The notes: generated by a model from the sequence alone, not told the origin. Positions 6,961-13,863 are shown, counted from the stretch's first letter. The stretch: 17,396 nt of DNA from Thermoplasmata archaeon (GCA_021819605.1 JAKAQT010000017.1:1-17396); one strand, 5' to 3'. Numbers and translations are program-made.

Positions 6961-6969
6961 GGTTAATAG
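6961..6969 (+). promoter_or_regulatory. Box A for the M13 peptidase gene
   Basis: The element ggttaatag is centred about 25 bases before the ATG at 6990. A second A/T-rich run, agatataagg at 6975-6984, would instead start RNA at about 7005, inside the frame, with the next ATG at 7074. Confidence 0.4.
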
Positions 6970-6989
6970 TCTGAAGATATAAGGAATCC

Positions 6990-8975
6990 ATGAAAAGTAA
7001 GAGCGCAAATCATGACCTGAACGGAAAGAATGCCGCCAGAGATCAGGAGTCCATAGGATTTTCAACATCATTCATGATGAAGGAAACTGACCCGTTTTCT
7101 GATTTCTTCACGTATGCTAACGGGAAGTGGATCAGAGATCATCCAATCCCAGAGGACAGATCAGAATGGGGTGCCTTTTCTGAGCTCTATGAACTGAATA
7201 TGAAGAGGCTGCGAAAACTGCTCGAAGAAAGCCAGTCCGGAAAGGAGGGTAAGCAGCTAACAGACTTCTATGGATCCGCAATGGATACCGTTATAATTGA
7301 AAAACTCAGGTTCCAGCCTATTCAGAAATATGTGAACCTCATCTCATCGCAGGATCTGAAGAATACACTGCCATCAACACTGGCCGAGATTCATTCCATG
7401 GGGATATTCCCATTTTTCTATGCTTACTCCCAGGCTGATGAAAAGAACAGTTCCGTGTATGCGCTCTATGTATACCAGGGCGGTCTGTCGCTTCCGGACA
7501 GGGAATACTACCTTTCAGAAACCTTCTCACAACTGAGGATGGAATTCCGTGATTATGTGCAGAAGGTTTTCATTCTTTATGGGGAAGATGAAGAAACGTC
7601 AGCAAAATATGCAGAAACCATAGTCAATATGGAGACCAGAATGGCCAGGGAATCCAGAAGCAGAGTAGATCTCAGGGATCCTGAAAAAAATTACAACAGA
7701 ATGTCTGTTCGGGAACTTTCAGAAAAGTACCCCCATCTGGGATTCAGTACCTATCTGGACGCATTGGGTACAGGAAACACGAAATACGTTGTGGTTGGTC
7801 AGCCCGAATTCCTGGATGAGATCAATTCGCTTGTCTCCCGCACCGAAAATCCCGATCTGGCACTTTATATGAAGTGGAACGTAATCAACAGTTCCCTTCC
7901 CTACCTTTTCAAGGAGGCAGAGGAAATGCATTTCAACATGTATGGTCGCAAGATAAGAGGCCAACCTTCCATAGAGCCCAGATGGAAAAGAGCAGTCAAC
8001 ATCATAGATGCGTGCCTGGGTGAATCCCTTGGAAAGCTCTATGTTGAAAGATATTTTACAGAGGAATCAAGGCAGAAAATGGCAGAGCTCATTTCAGATA
8101 TAAGCAGCGTATTCTCAGACAGACTGAAGAGTATCACTTGGATGGGCAACAGCACAAGGGAACTGGCCCTGAAGAAATTCGGGAAGCTCAGAGTGAAAAT
8201 AGGAAATCCAAAGAAATTCAGGGATTATTCTTCCATAATCATAAAACCGGATGACTATCTGGATAACGTTCGCAGGTCAGCCTCCTTCGAGATGAAACGG
8301 CAGATGGCAAGGGTAGGAAAGAGCGTTGACCCTGATGAATGGATGATGACCCCTCCAACAGTTAATGCATATTATTCGCCCCCTGACAATGAAATTGTGT
8401 TTCCGGCTGGAATCCTGCAGCCGCCGTATTTTGATCCTGAGATGGATGATGCAGTCAACTATGGGGCAGTGGGTGCCGTCATATCGCATGAAATAACCCA
8501 TGGCTTCGATGATCAGGGAAGGAAATACGACGACACAGGGAATATCCGGGACTGGTGGACACCAGAAGATTCCAGGAGATTTGAGGAACTTGCCGAGAAT
8601 GTTGTTGAAGCCTATGGCTCCCTTGAGGCACTTCCTGGAATGAAGGTTAATGGCAGGCTGACGCTCGGTGAAAATATTGCTGACCTTGGTGGTGTCAGCA
8701 TTGCATTTGAAGCACTGCAGAGGCATCTGAAACGCCATCCGGAAAGAAGAATAATAGTGGATGGTTTTACGCCGGAGCAGAGATTCTTTCTGTCCTGGGC
8801 TCAGGTGTGGCGGGAGAACATACGGGATGATGAACTGAAACTCAGATTAACCATGGATCCGCATTCGCCAAACAGGTTCAGAGCCACTATTCCGGCCGTA
8901 AATCACGCGGCATTTCCCGCTGCTTTCGGCAGGGAAACCCATGCGTCCGGTTCCGGCAGTCTTCAGGTGTGGTAA
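6990..8975 (+). CDS. M13 family (neprilysin/PepO-like) zinc metallopeptidase
   Basis: This 661-residue protein is an M13 endopeptidase of normal length for prokaryotic PepO-type members. The catalytic set is complete by comparison with neprilysin: zinc ligands His500 and His504 in HEITH with Glu501 as base, third ligand Glu561 in GENIADLGG with Asp565, substrate-binding Asn459-Ala460-Tyr461, and the C-terminal His625 and Arg631 (HSPNRFR). Spacings between these residues match neprilysin closely (41, 61 and 6 residues). The N-terminal DPFSDFFTYANGKW block at about 34-47 is the usual M13 opening. There is no signal peptide or transmembrane anchor, so it is predicted cytosolic and acts on peptides. 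An alternative start at ATG 7074 would remove a 28-residue polar extension that the family does not need. The gene is convergent with the sppA-like gene. Confidence 0.95.
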   Translation: MKSKSANHDLNGKNAARDQESIGFSTSFMMKETDPFSDFFTYANGKWIRDHPIPEDRSEWGAFSELYELNMKRLRKLLEESQSGKEGKQLTDFYGSAMDTVIIEKLRFQPIQKYVNLISSQDLKNTLPSTLAEIHSMGIFPFFYAYSQADEKNSSVYALYVYQGGLSLPDREYYLSETFSQLRMEFRDYVQKVFILYGEDEETSAKYAETIVNMETRMARESRSRVDLRDPEKNYNRMSVRELSEKYPHLGFSTYLDALGTGNTKYVVVGQPEFLDEINSLVSRTENPDLALYMKWNVINSSLPYLFKEAEEMHFNMYGRKIRGQPSIEPRWKRAVNIIDACLGESLGKLYVERYFTEESRQKMAELISDISSVFSDRLKSITWMGNSTRELALKKFGKLRVKIGNPKKFRDYSSIIIKPDDYLDNVRRSASFEMKRQMARVGKSVDPDEWMMTPPTVNAYYSPPDNEIVFPAGILQPPYFDPEMDDAVNYGAVGAVISHEITHGFDDQGRKYDDTGNIRDWWTPEDSRRFEELAENVVEAYGSLEALPGMKVNGRLTLGENIADLGGVSIAFEALQRHLKRHPERRIIVDGFTPEQRFFLSWAQVWRENIRDDELKLRLTMDPHSPNRFRATIPAVNHAAFPAAFGRETHASGSGSLQVW

Positions 8976-9015
8976 AAAACCTGATCTGCGGTACCCGGAA
9001 AGCATGATGCTCGCT

Positions 9016-9771
9016 TCATTGCAATGGATTCCAGTATCCCACCGATGCTTCCAGGGTTTCAAGGACTGCATCTTTCACAGCCATCCCGATGAACCTGGAT
9101 ACAAATGTCTTCCTTGGCGCTATAAACCTGGTCTTTTTAATTCCGGAAATTTTTCTTAGCTCTGAAAGTGCTTCATTATAGCCACCTATGGAATCAACCA
9201 GTCCCAGTTTTACGGCATCATCAGAGGTGAAGACCTCTCCTGTTGCTATTGCGTCGCGCTGATCCCCCGGTATTTTTCGTTCTGCCGAAATCGACTTCCA
9301 GAAAGACTGGTAAGCTGAATCTATGATATGCAACATTTTCTGCTTCCCTTCTTCTGTTGCTTCGGAAAACGGGTTTAAGAGGTCCTTGTATTTGCCGGCC
9401 TTGCTTACCTGAACATCGATCCCAATTTTTTCCAGAAGTTTCCTGACATTTGGCGTGATACTTATGACGCCGATGGAACCGACCAGTGAAGTTTCCATTG
9501 AATATATTCTGTTTGAAGCACTGGCAACCCAGTAAGCACCGGACGCGCACATTCCGGTTACATATGAAATCACGGGTTTCTTCTCACGGATAGCCCGAAC
9601 CTTCCTGAAAAGAATTTCCGAAGCATTGGCCTCACCTCCGGAACTGTTCATCTGGATCAACAGGCCACGCACCCTGGAGCTTTTCTCGACTGCGTCGAGT
9701 ATTGGCATGAGGCCGGAAAGTTTTCTCTCGTTGATTGTGCCTGATAATTCAGTAACTGCTATAAAGGCCAT
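9016..9771 (-). CDS. sppA: SppA-type serine peptidase (signal peptide peptidase family S49), catalytic domain only
   Basis: This 251-residue ClpP-fold protein has the S49 hallmarks: the substrate-groove segment NSSGGEANASE near 42-52, the nucleophile Ser77 in GMCASGAYWVA, a TSLVGSIGVI strand near 94-103, and the catalytic Lys129 in KAGKYKDLLNPF. The Ser-Lys spacing of 52 residues is the same as in the Bacillus subtilis enzyme (Ser147/Lys199). In those enzymes the Ser/Lys dyad degrades cleaved signal peptides in the membrane. Here the protein starts directly with the first core strand and has no N-terminal membrane helix, although most family members are anchored. The box A at 9793-9802 sits 27 bases before the ATG and supports this short form. 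It may be a soluble oligomer cutting cytosolic or membrane-associated peptides (inference). Confidence 0.93.
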   Translation of the reverse strand: MAFIAVTELSGTINERKLSGLMPILDAVEKSSRVRGLLIQMNSSGGEANASEILFRKVRAIREKKPVISYVTGMCASGAYWVASASNRIYSMETSLVGSIGVISITPNVRKLLEKIGIDVQVSKAGKYKDLLNPFSEATEEGKQKMLHIIDSAYQSFWKSISAERKIPGDQRDAIATGEVFTSDDAVKLGLVDSIGGYNEALSELRKISGIKKTRFIAPRKTFVSRFIGMAVKDAVLETLEASVGYWNPLQ

Positions 9772-9792
9772 GAATGATTATACTCAATACGG

Positions 9793-9802
9793 CCTTAATA
9801 TC
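9793..9802 (-). promoter_or_regulatory. Box A for sppA
   Basis: On the minus strand the element is gatattaagg, centred about 27 bases before the ATG at 9771, predicting a leaderless mRNA and supporting the anchor-less start. Confidence 0.5.
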
Positions 9803-10000
9803 TTTTCTAGGGCCCCCAATACCCGAAGCATTCTAGCCGCAAAGGCTCAGCAGTTCCGTATACATCTGAGGAAAAAAATAATGCCCGCAGCTCAGGATGA
9901 GGGGTAATCAGGCAGGATGCCACCACACTACCTGTAAAATCCGGGGGCGGGTGGCAATCTTTAATGATATAAACCGACCTGAAGTCGTGCTGATTTTTAA

Positions 10001-10126
10001 ATGACACAACTTCATGGTAAACCTGTACCGGATTGCATACAGACATGGTTGTATGCGTCTGACTCAGTAAAAATTATAGAGATGCGCCTTTCGGAATGGG
10101 GACACACAATGACTCCAATAATGTGA
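10001..10126 (+). CDS. Possible 41-residue small protein
   Basis: An ATG at 10001 opens 41 codons ending at TGA 10124-10126 (start MTQLHGKPVPDCIQTWLY). A box-A-like gatataaac at 9966-9974 is centred about 31 bases upstream, slightly longer than the usual spacing here. The peptide has no recognised motif. It could be a real microprotein or a chance frame in a gene-poor region; I lean slightly to chance. Confidence 0.22.
   Translation: MTQLHGKPVPDCIQTWLYASDSVKIIEMRLSEWGHTMTPIM
10035..10056. repeat. Perfect 7-base inverted repeat
   Basis: GCATACA (10035-10041) and TGTATGC (10050-10056) flank an eight-base spacer. It could form a small RNA hairpin or be a dimeric protein site. It lies inside the weak 41-codon frame and far from any firm promoter, so no role can be given. 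Confidence 0.35.
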
Positions 10127-10249
10127 TCGCTAAAACTGCTTACACTTCAGGAATAAAGCAAAAGTGAGACCCTGCAACCCTGTGGAATGAACAGTGTGCC
10201 GTTGTCCGGTGATTCACTATTGAAATCGCCAGCAATTTCCAGAACAGAT

Positions 10250-11536
10250 TCACTTTACTCCTGTAGCCTGTGGGACAGCTTCCTGTGCATGGGGTGATGC
10301 AAGTGCACCAGCGCCAGGTATGAAAGCAGCAGAAATCACTGATAGGATTGCCGTGGCAGTAACCACAATCCAGATAGTTCTGTAGTCAAAAGAGTAGAGG
10401 TAGGCAAATGGTATCCCGAGCAATATGAAGGTGACACCCACAAGAGTTCTCTGCAGAGCAGAAAACATTCCACGATTCTCTTTTCCGATGACCTTCACCT
10501 CGTATGACATTGCACCGGAGACAAAGAGCGGACCGAATGCATTGAAGGATATTGACCCGTAGAAAATGTAAGGGTTCCTCAGGTATATTGAGGCCAGTAT
10601 TGCACCGTAGAAGAAAATGTCAAAGAGTCCAAGAAGTATGATGTATGCCTTTCCAGTGGACGGGTGGCGGTCCACATATTTGCCTGAGTAAACGCCGGAT
10701 GGAATTGATATTGCAAAACCTATTCCCAGAAGGATAATGGAATATTCCGGAATAACCCCGATCTTTTCCCCACTCAGTATGAAGAAATACGAAAGGCCAT
10801 AAACGCCCACTGACATGAATATCTTTGTCAGAAGCACCGGTATCACGAATCTGCGTTTTTCCCTTAGCAGGATCAGGCTTTCTCGAAATGTCGGCCTGCG
10901 AGTTGACGCTTCGCTTTTAAGGGCCAGCTTTCTGCTTTCCGGGTAAAGGACAAAGAATGTAAGTATGGTCACTGCAAGAAGAATGGTACCTGACACCAGG
11001 TAGACCACATACAGGTGAGAGAATTCCCTCATAGCAGCCACAACAAACATGGCCACTGTTCCCCCGGCCGTCTCCATCATTATGATTCTGGAATAGTGCT
11101 TCCCAAGTTTGGAAAGTTTTGAGGCTTTCCCTATGAAAGAACCAAGCGAAGATTTGTACGTATTCTGTGTAACAAGTACTGCACCTATGACTACTGATGA
11201 AATTACATATGCCTGAAGCAGACCGGGGACAAAACGCAGTGAAAGCAGTATCATCCCGGAACTGTAAACAAGCGAACCCATGATCATAAGCCTGTACGAT
11301 GACCCCTTATCAATGGCCCGGCCCTGTGGAATAAGTATGGCGAGAAGTATAACCTGGCCTATAGTAGTACCGATTCCTCCGAAGATTATGGGTATATGGT
11401 AACTCTGCAGCAGATAGAAAACAGTATAGCCAAATATGTTCATTGCCATTGCAAAGAAGAAATTCATCACGGAAAGTGTTGATACAAAAGGATTTATGCT
11501 GCCGCTGGTGGAATCTTTTTCACGTGCACTGTCCAT
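10250..11536 (-). CDS. Major facilitator superfamily transporter, 12 membrane helices
   Basis: This 428-residue integral membrane protein shows twelve hydrophobic segments in two sets of six, split by a charged central loop around residues 195-225 (ESRKLALKSEASTRR, then LREKRRF). The MFS motif A is recognisable, though weak, between helices 2 and 3 (IPQGRAIDKGSSYRLM) and again between helices 8 and 9 (SGVYSGKYVDRHPSTGK). The N- and C-terminal tails are short and polar. Substrate is not evident; drug/proton or sugar export are options for this general type. An in-frame TTG at 11542 would add two residues, but the ATG at 11536 is about 30 bases from the box-A centre and is the more likely start. 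Inverted repeats directly upstream of the box suggest the gene is regulated. Confidence 0.9.
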   Translation of the reverse strand: MDSAREKDSTSGSINPFVSTLSVMNFFFAMAMNIFGYTVFYLLQSYHIPIIFGGIGTTIGQVILLAILIPQGRAIDKGSSYRLMIMGSLVYSSGMILLSLRFVPGLLQAYVISSVVIGAVLVTQNTYKSSLGSFIGKASKLSKLGKHYSRIIMMETAGGTVAMFVVAAMREFSHLYVVYLVSGTILLAVTILTFFVLYPESRKLALKSEASTRRPTFRESLILLREKRRFVIPVLLTKIFMSVGVYGLSYFFILSGEKIGVIPEYSIILLGIGFAISIPSGVYSGKYVDRHPSTGKAYIILLGLFDIFFYGAILASIYLRNPYIFYGSISFNAFGPLFVSGAMSYEVKVIGKENRGMFSALQRTLVGVTFILLGIPFAYLYSFDYRTIWIVVTATAILSVISAAFIPGAGALASPHAQEAVPQATGVK

Positions 11537-11560
11537 GACCAAAATCTATATCATTTTTTC

Positions 11561-11570
11561 AATATATATC
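11561..11570 (-). promoter_or_regulatory. Box A for the MFS gene
   Basis: On the minus strand the element is gatatatatt, an almost ideal archaeal TATA box, centred about 25-30 bases before the two possible start codons (TTG 11542, ATG 11536). Confidence 0.6.
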
Positions 11571-11573
11571 TAT

Positions 11574-11593
11574 TTCTACGAATTTCGTCAGAA
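11574..11593. promoter_or_regulatory. Operator-like dyad abutting the MFS box A
   Basis: TTCT-ACGAA-t-TTCGT-c-AGAA is a nearly perfect 20-base dyad, with an 11-base palindromic core and one extra base on one side. It begins four bases upstream of the TATA element, over the BRE position. A bound regulator would either hinder or recruit the transcription factors. Confidence 0.4.
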
Positions 11594-11597
11594 GTTC

Positions 11598-11622
11598 ATC
11601 AGATTTCCAGAGTTTATCTGAT
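11598..11622. repeat. Inverted repeat ATCAGAT-N11-ATCTGAT
   Basis: Perfect seven-base arms with an 11-base spacer lie in the 160-base gap, next to the dyad at 11574-11593. It could be a second regulator site for the MFS gene, or a hairpin 75-100 bases after the end of the HisA-like gene. There is no T-tract that would mark a terminator. Confidence 0.3.
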
Positions 11623-11696
11623 TTACATTGGTTCTGTACTCCTGAATAATAATCCTGCGAAAGTAGAACTTCACGGTTTAAAACGGGAAATTTTCT

Positions 11697-12197
11697 TCAG
11701 ATAAACCTGAGAAGATCTTCGGGAAAATTTTCTATGTCCACATATTTTTCAGATGATATTGCAACTCCTGCGTTATAGCAGATACTGAATGGGCCGTTTA
11801 TCTGCCTTGTAGAGAGAAATGCCGTCCCCCCATATGCACGGAACTGCTCAACCCTTTCCTGGCTTCCATACGGGAAAACCGTCTCAGGCGAGATATCAAG
11901 CACCTTTTGCAGCACTGAATCCTTCATTCCAGGATCTACAACAACTCTGGCCGCTCCAGAGACCAGTGAGTCCACCAGATCATACTCTTTCTGTACCATG
12001 TTGAATATCACCAAGTCGAAAAATTTAGCAACTCTGGTGTACGTCTTGAAATTATAATTCCCGTGAAGTATGCCATCATAATCACAGAGGAAAATCTGGT
12101 CGCCCTCCATTGTCTCAAGCTGCTGGTCGGGCGGGATCCCTTCCAGTACATGATTCCGGACAGAAATGCATCTTATCTTCAACGCAACACGAAGCAT
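11697..12197 (-). CDS. Small orphan protein resembling part of a HisA/HisF (beta/alpha) barrel
   Basis: This 166-residue soluble protein carries a stretch (about residues 34-105) whose order resembles HisA: IFLCDYDGILHGNYNF recalls the ADLDAI-G-N strand-loop, FFDLVIFN the 'LMVDAG' strand, and SGAARVVVDPG the 'GA-KVVIGTE' phosphate-binding strand. The phosphate-loop Gly-Thr-Glu is not conserved and the length is about two thirds of a full barrel, so it should not be a working HisA isomerase. Function is unknown. The start is uncertain: the box-A-like attttatag (12205-12213) is only 12 bases from the ATG but 27 bases from an in-frame TTG at 12182, which would give a leaderless start beginning KIRCISVRN. 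Another A/T-rich box (12235-12245) would serve the ATG at 12197 with a short leader. Confidence 0.6.
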   Translation of the reverse strand: MLRVALKIRCISVRNHVLEGIPPDQQLETMEGDQIFLCDYDGILHGNYNFKTYTRVAKFFDLVIFNMVQKEYDLVDSLVSGAARVVVDPGMKDSVLQKVLDISPETVFPYGSQERVEQFRAYGGTAFLSTRQINGPFSICYNAGVAISSEKYVDIENFPEDLLRFI

Positions 12198-12255
12198 AAC
12201 GCATCTATAAAATGTTTGTTACCGGGCAGCATGTCACTATATAACAGGCTTATCA

Positions 12256-12265
12256 ATACATGTAT
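12256..12265. repeat. Perfect palindrome ATACATGTAT
   Basis: A ten-base palindrome in the 186-base gap between the divergent HisA-like and usp genes. It is one of three dyads there and could be a regulator half-site cluster or chance. Confidence 0.25.
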
Positions 12266-12284
12266 GAGGAGAGACATCACACCT

Positions 12285-12302
12285 ATGCACTAAATTGTGC
12301 AT
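12285..12302. promoter_or_regulatory. Operator-like dyad ATGCAC-N6-GTGCAT
   Basis: Perfect six-base arms with an A/T-rich six-base centre (taaatt) form an 18-base dyad of the size bound by helix-turn-helix dimers. It lies 55 bases upstream of the usp box A and about 80 bases upstream of the HisA-like start. Confidence 0.35.
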
Positions 12303-12327
12303 CTGCTGTAATGGGAAAAATTTATGA

Positions 12328-12343
12328 TCACAACCATGTGTGA
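12328..12343. promoter_or_regulatory. Dyad TCACA-N6-TGTGA near the usp promoter
   Basis: Five-base perfect arms around accatg end 14 bases before the usp box A. The position suits an upstream regulator site. Arms are short, so chance is possible. Confidence 0.25.
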
Positions 12344-12357
12344 AACCTATCAGGAAA

Positions 12358-12367
12358 GCTTATTTAT
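12358..12367 (+). promoter_or_regulatory. Box A for the tandem Usp gene
   Basis: The element gcttatttat is centred about 21 bases before the ATG at 12384 and 27 bases before the next in-frame ATG at 12390. By the spacing of the other genes here, 12390 may be the true leaderless start. Confidence 0.45.
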
Positions 12368-12383
12368 GTTTTCTTAATTATAT

Positions 12384-13208
12384 ATGGATATGTTTTCATC
12401 ATCAAGATCATACCTCCTCAAGTTCGACCGGACCATCGTGCCAATGGCAAAGGGTGACAGGTCAAGAACGGTTCTGGACCTTGCATTTGATCTGGCACAT
12501 GAATACTCTTCCGAGATCACGGCGCTTACAGTCAAGGAAAATGTCAGGGAAGTCACCTGGAGCGACAAGGTGGCTGTGGTAATCAACGCTTACAAAGAAG
12601 GCAAGGAGAAGAACATCAAGGTTATCCCCAAGGTAAGGACCTCAAGATCGGTAAAACAGGGCATAGTTGAGGAGGTCAGCAGCAGGGCCTATGACCTTCT
12701 CCTTCTGGGAACCTTCAAACGATCAGTACTGTCAGCCTCCATATTCGGCACAATAGGGGACTATGTGATCAAAAACTCCACAATACCCACTGCTGTGGTC
12801 AGCCTGCATGGAAGCAAATACCCATACGGCAAGATTCTGGTGCCGCTGTGCGAAACACTTACCACCAGAGCAGCTGTCTCATTTGCACTTCACATGAAGA
12901 AAGCTTTGAACTCCCAGCTTATACTTGCCGATCTCAGGAAATTTGACAGAAAAAAAACCCATGGCTTCAATACCCTTATGGACAGGCTTGGAGAGGCAAT
13001 TGAACAGTACGGCAGTGACATAACAGTTGTGAGACCAGGAATGTCCAGCAACCTCACTGATGAAGTCTCAAACCTCATAAGAGAGCAGAATCCGGATGTC
13101 ATAGTGATGGGGGTCAGGGATTCGCCAGGGGGGAAGGTTCGGTTTAACTCTGACATGAAGGCTATCATAAAGGGAACTTACCAGGATACCATTGTGGTCA
13201 AGAAATAA
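12384..13208 (+). CDS. Tandem universal stress protein (two Usp domains)
   Basis: This 274-residue soluble protein contains two UspA-like domains. The first spans about residues 13-142 (strand FDRTIVPMAKG, then LDLAFDLAHEY, DLLLLGTFKRS and TIPTAVV). The second spans about 148-274 (YGKILVPLCETLTTRAAVSFALHM, DVIVMGVRDS, and a closing TIVVKK strand). The ATP-binding G-x2-G-x9-G-[ST] motif is degraded in both domains (GTFKRSVLSASIFGT and GVRDSPGGKVRF), so nucleotide binding is doubtful. Usp proteins act in stress and signalling without a single known reaction. The start may be ATG 12390 instead (see the box A). The gene is convergent with kdpC, with only 12 bases between stops. Since bacterial KdpD sensors carry a Usp domain, a role in K+ regulation is a reasonable but unproven idea. 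Confidence 0.9.
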   Translation: MDMFSSSRSYLLKFDRTIVPMAKGDRSRTVLDLAFDLAHEYSSEITALTVKENVREVTWSDKVAVVINAYKEGKEKNIKVIPKVRTSRSVKQGIVEEVSSRAYDLLLLGTFKRSVLSASIFGTIGDYVIKNSTIPTAVVSLHGSKYPYGKILVPLCETLTTRAAVSFALHMKKALNSQLILADLRKFDRKKTHGFNTLMDRLGEAIEQYGSDITVVRPGMSSNLTDEVSNLIREQNPDVIVMGVRDSPGGKVRFNSDMKAIIKGTYQDTIVVKK

Positions 13209-13214
13209 CTCTGC

Positions 13215-13221
13215 TTTTTTT
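13215..13221 (+). terminator. T-tract terminator for the usp gene
   Basis: Seven consecutive T residues start six bases after the usp TAA. Archaeal RNA polymerase terminates at such runs without a hairpin. The last T overlaps the kdpC stop on the other strand. Confidence 0.5.
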
Positions 13222-13862
13222 CAATTCAGGAAATTCGCTGGAAGAATGGCCTTCTCCATAAGGTAATGGATTATGAGGAAGTTGAGTGCCACCGTGTTGA
13301 CGTAGTATGACCCAAATAACGGGAAATCCTGCTTTTCGTTATGGCTAATGCTGTAATTCAGGAAATTCTCCACTGTCTGCAGAGAGAGATTTACGCTACT
13401 GTTTGAGGCCAGGGTGATTATTGATTGTGCTATCCTGTTTACCTGATCGTAAGCGCCGGCCACAGGAATATTCGGGTCAAGGCCGGAAGCGGATGGTGAG
13501 ACCATATCATATGGAACCTGAGAAACATTAATACCAGGATTCTCCGACATGAACTGCTTCAGGTAATGTTCTGTAATGTTCAGAAACTGAGGATTGTCAG
13601 GAGATATCTCAGTGCTTCCAGATTGCGAGAGGTTGTAGCCTATGGCAGATGGACGGGGCTGGAAGAATACGGATGAGTTAAATGCTTCTGCAAGATATTC
13701 AGAGCCGTATACAGTGCCATTAATGGTGATGGGCGAGCCGGAGGACTGCCAGGGAAGGGCATGTTCTGTTATGAGTGCTGTGGCAGTGGGGTATGCAAAG
13801 CCCAGAACAGCCATGATGGAGAGAGCAAGCAGGAATGATCTCAGGATTGTTTTTGCTGTCAT
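13221..13862 (-). CDS. kdpC: Potassium-transporting ATPase KdpC subunit
   Basis: This is the single-span subunit of the Kdp K+ pump. From ATG 13862 it has 213 residues: a membrane helix at about 5-32, then an exterior domain with the KdpC signatures GSEYLAEAF, FFQPRPSA, and SASGLDPNIP followed by AYDQVNRIA, and a late VNTVALN block. A longer frame starts at 13898, but 13862 is preferred: it follows the kdpB stop by one base, has ggggtgg as a likely ribosome site inside the kdpB end, and matches the family start just before the helix. The usual SGSGLDPHIS is here SASGLDPNIP, and the SGGSNLGP region is reduced to GSTEISPDNP. Eight N-x-S/T sequons dot the exterior domain, suggesting heavy N-glycosylation. 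About 15 residues extend beyond the usual C-terminus. Confidence 0.93.
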   Translation of the reverse strand: MTAKTILRSFLLALSIMAVLGFAYPTATALITEHALPWQSSGSPITINGTVYGSEYLAEAFNSSVFFQPRPSAIGYNLSQSGSTEISPDNPQFLNITEHYLKQFMSENPGINVSQVPYDMVSPSASGLDPNIPVAGAYDQVNRIAQSIITLASNSSVNLSLQTVENFLNYSISHNEKQDFPLFGSYYVNTVALNFLIIHYLMEKAILPANFLN

Positions 13863-13863
13863 T

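Larger units (their letters stand above)
9772..10249. other. Gene-poor intergenic region (478 bases)
   Basis: This stretch lies between the 5' end of the sppA gene and the 3' end of the MFS gene. It holds the sppA promoter at its left end, a possible 41-codon ORF (10001-10126), and a perfect inverted repeat (10035-10056). Frames on both strands are otherwise short or carry a composition unlike the neighbouring proteins. I see no tRNA, rRNA, repeat array or mobile-element remnant. Confidence 0.6.

Noticed and set aside
8277..8738. Minus-strand 153-codon frame antisense to the M13 peptidase
   Set aside because: It lies opposite the conserved zinc site, which explains the coding signal of this region.
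9807..10046. Minus-strand 79-codon frame in the gene-poor gap, with a TATA-like box about 29 bases upstream
   Set aside because: Its Cys/His/Pro-rich sequence looks random, it overlaps the region of the sppA promoter, and A/T-rich boxes are common enough to match by chance.
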